In this document: piece after piece, positions 62,841 to 64,000 of the stretch
Numbering within the stretch: the stretch's first letter is position 1
How the letters are laid out: each line of letters starts with the position of its first letter
Source: Flavobacterium sp. HBTb2-11-1
Lineage (GTDB): Bacteria; Bacteroidota; Bacteroidia; Flavobacteriales; Flavobacteriaceae
NCBI RefSeq assembly: GCF_009826975.1
Contig: NZ_WUMO01000010.1
Coordinates: 1 to 64,000 of the forward strand
DNA: 64,000 nucleotides
Direction of reading: 5' to 3'
Position numbers and translations under genes: made by a program
The notes under the pieces: model-generated
The model's database searches: none
Seen by the model: the letters and a program-made list of their open reading frames with translations, nothing else
What the model was told of the DNA's origin: nothing

Positions 62841-62871
62841 AAAAAAAGCCCATTTCATAAAGAAATGGGCT
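62841..62871 (-). terminator. Terminator of the di-heme peroxidase gene
   Basis: Minus strand: perfect 10-bp stem (agcccatttc / gaaatgggct), 5-nt loop, then T7. Confidence 0.9.
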
Positions 62872-62916
62872 TCCTAATTTGTAGATTGTGTGGCAAAAAG
62901 CAAATCATCAACTAAT

Positions 62917-64000
62917 TTATTTTGGCATTTCAGGAATTATAATTCTTCTTGTTGGCGTACTCAAAGTTTCAATAAAAGCCAATAAATCAGCGATTTCTTC
63001 TTTGCTTAAGTTTAATTTTTTAAGTGCAGGGTCCACTTTTGGAATCAAAGAATCGCGAGCAGTTCCTAGATATTTTTTCTGCACAGGAGAAGGATTTCCT
63101 AAATTGTATAATTCGACCACGTCCAATAAAGTTGGAAAATGTCCATGATGCATCCATGGTCTTGTGTTTACAACTTCGCGAAGAGTAGGGGTTCTAAATT
63201 TGCCAATATCTTTTACATCTTTAGTAACGTTGTAACGTCCGAAATCTTCATTTTTGGTTCCGAATAAAGTCTGTCCGTCATTATGAAACTGATTGTCGCT
63301 GAAATAAGGCGTATTGTGGCAGTTGATACATTGTGCTTTGGTTCTGAACAAATGCATTCCATTTACTTGCTGATCGGTATAAATGTCTGATTTTCCGCTT
63401 ACAAACTGATCAAATTTACTTTTCGGACTATTAATCGACCTTTCGAAAGTAGCAATAGCGTATTGAATTCGCTCTAAAGTCACTTTTTTGTCTCCAAAAG
63501 CCTCCGTGAATAAAGAATTGTAACCTTTTATTTTTGCAATTTTGTCAACAGCAATCGTCAATTTTTCATTCATTTCTAAAGGATCCTGAACAGGAAACTG
63601 CGCTTGATCTTCAAGACTTGACGCACGTCCATCCCAAAACAGGGAAGTGGCATACGCCGAATTTAAAATGGTCATCGAATTGCGTTTTCCGGTTTGCCTG
63701 TCGTGGCCAAATGAACGCGTTAAATTATCTGTCCAGCCCAGTTCAGGATTGTGACAGGAAGCGCATGCAATTTGTCCGCTTCGCGATAATCTCGGATCAA
63801 AAAACAAAATTTTTCCTAAACTTTCTTTTTCTTTCGAATATGGATTATAAGCAGGATAAGGAACAGCAGGTAAAACTCCAATATCCTGAAATTTAGATTT
63901 GTCTACACTTTCGTGTAATTCTGCAGCAGGCCATTTTGATGAATCTCCGCTGGAATAGATTTTTCGTAATTCCTGAATATCAATATAATCAGGATTTTCC
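62917..64000 (-). CDS. Di-heme cytochrome c peroxidase (MauG/CcpA family), 5' truncated
   Basis: At least 360 residues, continuing past the window edge. The frame is open from 63999 (ENPDYIDIQELRKIY) through LGKILFFDPRLSRSGQIACASCHNPELGW. No start codon is forced at 63807, although a TTG there begins a shorter frame. Two heme sites, CASCH and CINCH, define the family, with FRTPTLREVVNTRPWMHHG typical of it. The periplasmic enzyme reduces hydrogen peroxide or oxidises a partner. The signal peptide should lie upstream of the window. Confidence 0.9.
   Translation of the reverse strand, partial: ENPDYIDIQELRKIYSSGDSSKWPAAELHESVDKSKFQDIGVLPAVPYPAYNPYSKEKESLGKILFFDPRLSRSGQIACASCHNPELGWTDNLTRSFGHDRQTGKRNSMTILNSAYATSLFWDGRASSLEDQAQFPVQDPLEMNEKLTIAVDKIAKIKGYNSLFTEAFGDKKVTLERIQYAIATFERSINSPKSKFDQFVSGKSDIYTDQQVNGMHLFRTKAQCINCHNTPYFSDNQFHNDGQTLFGTKNEDFGRYNVTKDVKDIGKFRTPTLREVVNTRPWMHHGHFPTLLDVVELYNLGNPSPVQKKYLGTARDSLIPKVDPALKKLNLSKEEIADLLAFIETLSTPTRRIIIPEMPK

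Noticed and set aside
1..64000. tRNA, rRNA, insertion sequences, prophage or attachment sites
   Set aside because: No cloverleaf-like segments with TTCRA arms, no transposase or integrase reading frames were seen.

Overview
The window is AT-rich chromosomal DNA from a member of the Bacteroidota, most likely Flavobacterium or a close relative. This rests on several signs. Two promoters fit the TTG / TAnnTTTG architecture of that phylum. Ribosome binding sites are weak. There are many clade-typical families (DUF6377 regulator, DUF6660 peptide, DUF7218, large hybrid kinases). Intergenic gaps are full of short palindromic repeat families. I see no rRNA, tRNA, CRISPR array, transposase or prophage.

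Layout. 0-8 kb: pentapeptide-repeat protein, aspartate ammonia-lyase, Omp85-type barrel, an OmpR-type two-component pair, a universal stress protein and a bestrophin-like channel. 8-13.5 kb: MocR regulator divergent from an EamA exporter, a large acyl-CoA dehydrogenase/oxidase, and a CHMI-family isomerase. 13.5-26 kb: carbohydrate genes (DUF6377 regulator, GH3, DUF1349 protein, acyltransferase, GH2), interrupted by an ArsR-ene reductase operon and a TlpA-like thioredoxin. 26-30.5 kb: AraC regulator, cupin, zinc alcohol dehydrogenase, aldo/keto reductase. 30.6-43.9 kb: a dense set of stress-type genes (DUF4142, DUF7218, topoisomerase IB, DUF1328, an extremely acidic protein, DUF892, Fpg/Nei-like glycosylase, DUF72, PPOX, SemiSWEET, SDR) with a CheY-like regulator and a multi-PAS kinase. 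44.3-50.9 kb: a phosphorelay operon (REC-kinase, 1187-residue CHASE3/GAF/kinase/triple-REC hybrid, REC, CheR, CheB). 51-53 kb: two outer-membrane-type proteins. 53.3-62 kb: a divalent-metal efflux operon (DUF6660, CzcA-type RND pump, TolC-like, periplasmic adaptor) and a CPC-type P-type ATPase. The window ends in a VOC protein and a 5'-truncated di-heme peroxidase.

Three observations stand out. (1) Six stress-cluster genes share a promoter-like layout, TRTAA then 21-22 nt then a TAnnTTTG-like box, without the usual TTG; I propose a dedicated stress promoter class, perhaps read by the adjacent phosphorelay. (2) The palindromic repeats are nested inside one another in a recurring order, as if they grow by insertion at the palindrome centre. 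(3) In the metal-efflux operon the same repeats have become coding sequence: they encode the CzcA C-terminus and the export signals of the TolC-like protein and the adaptor lipoprotein.
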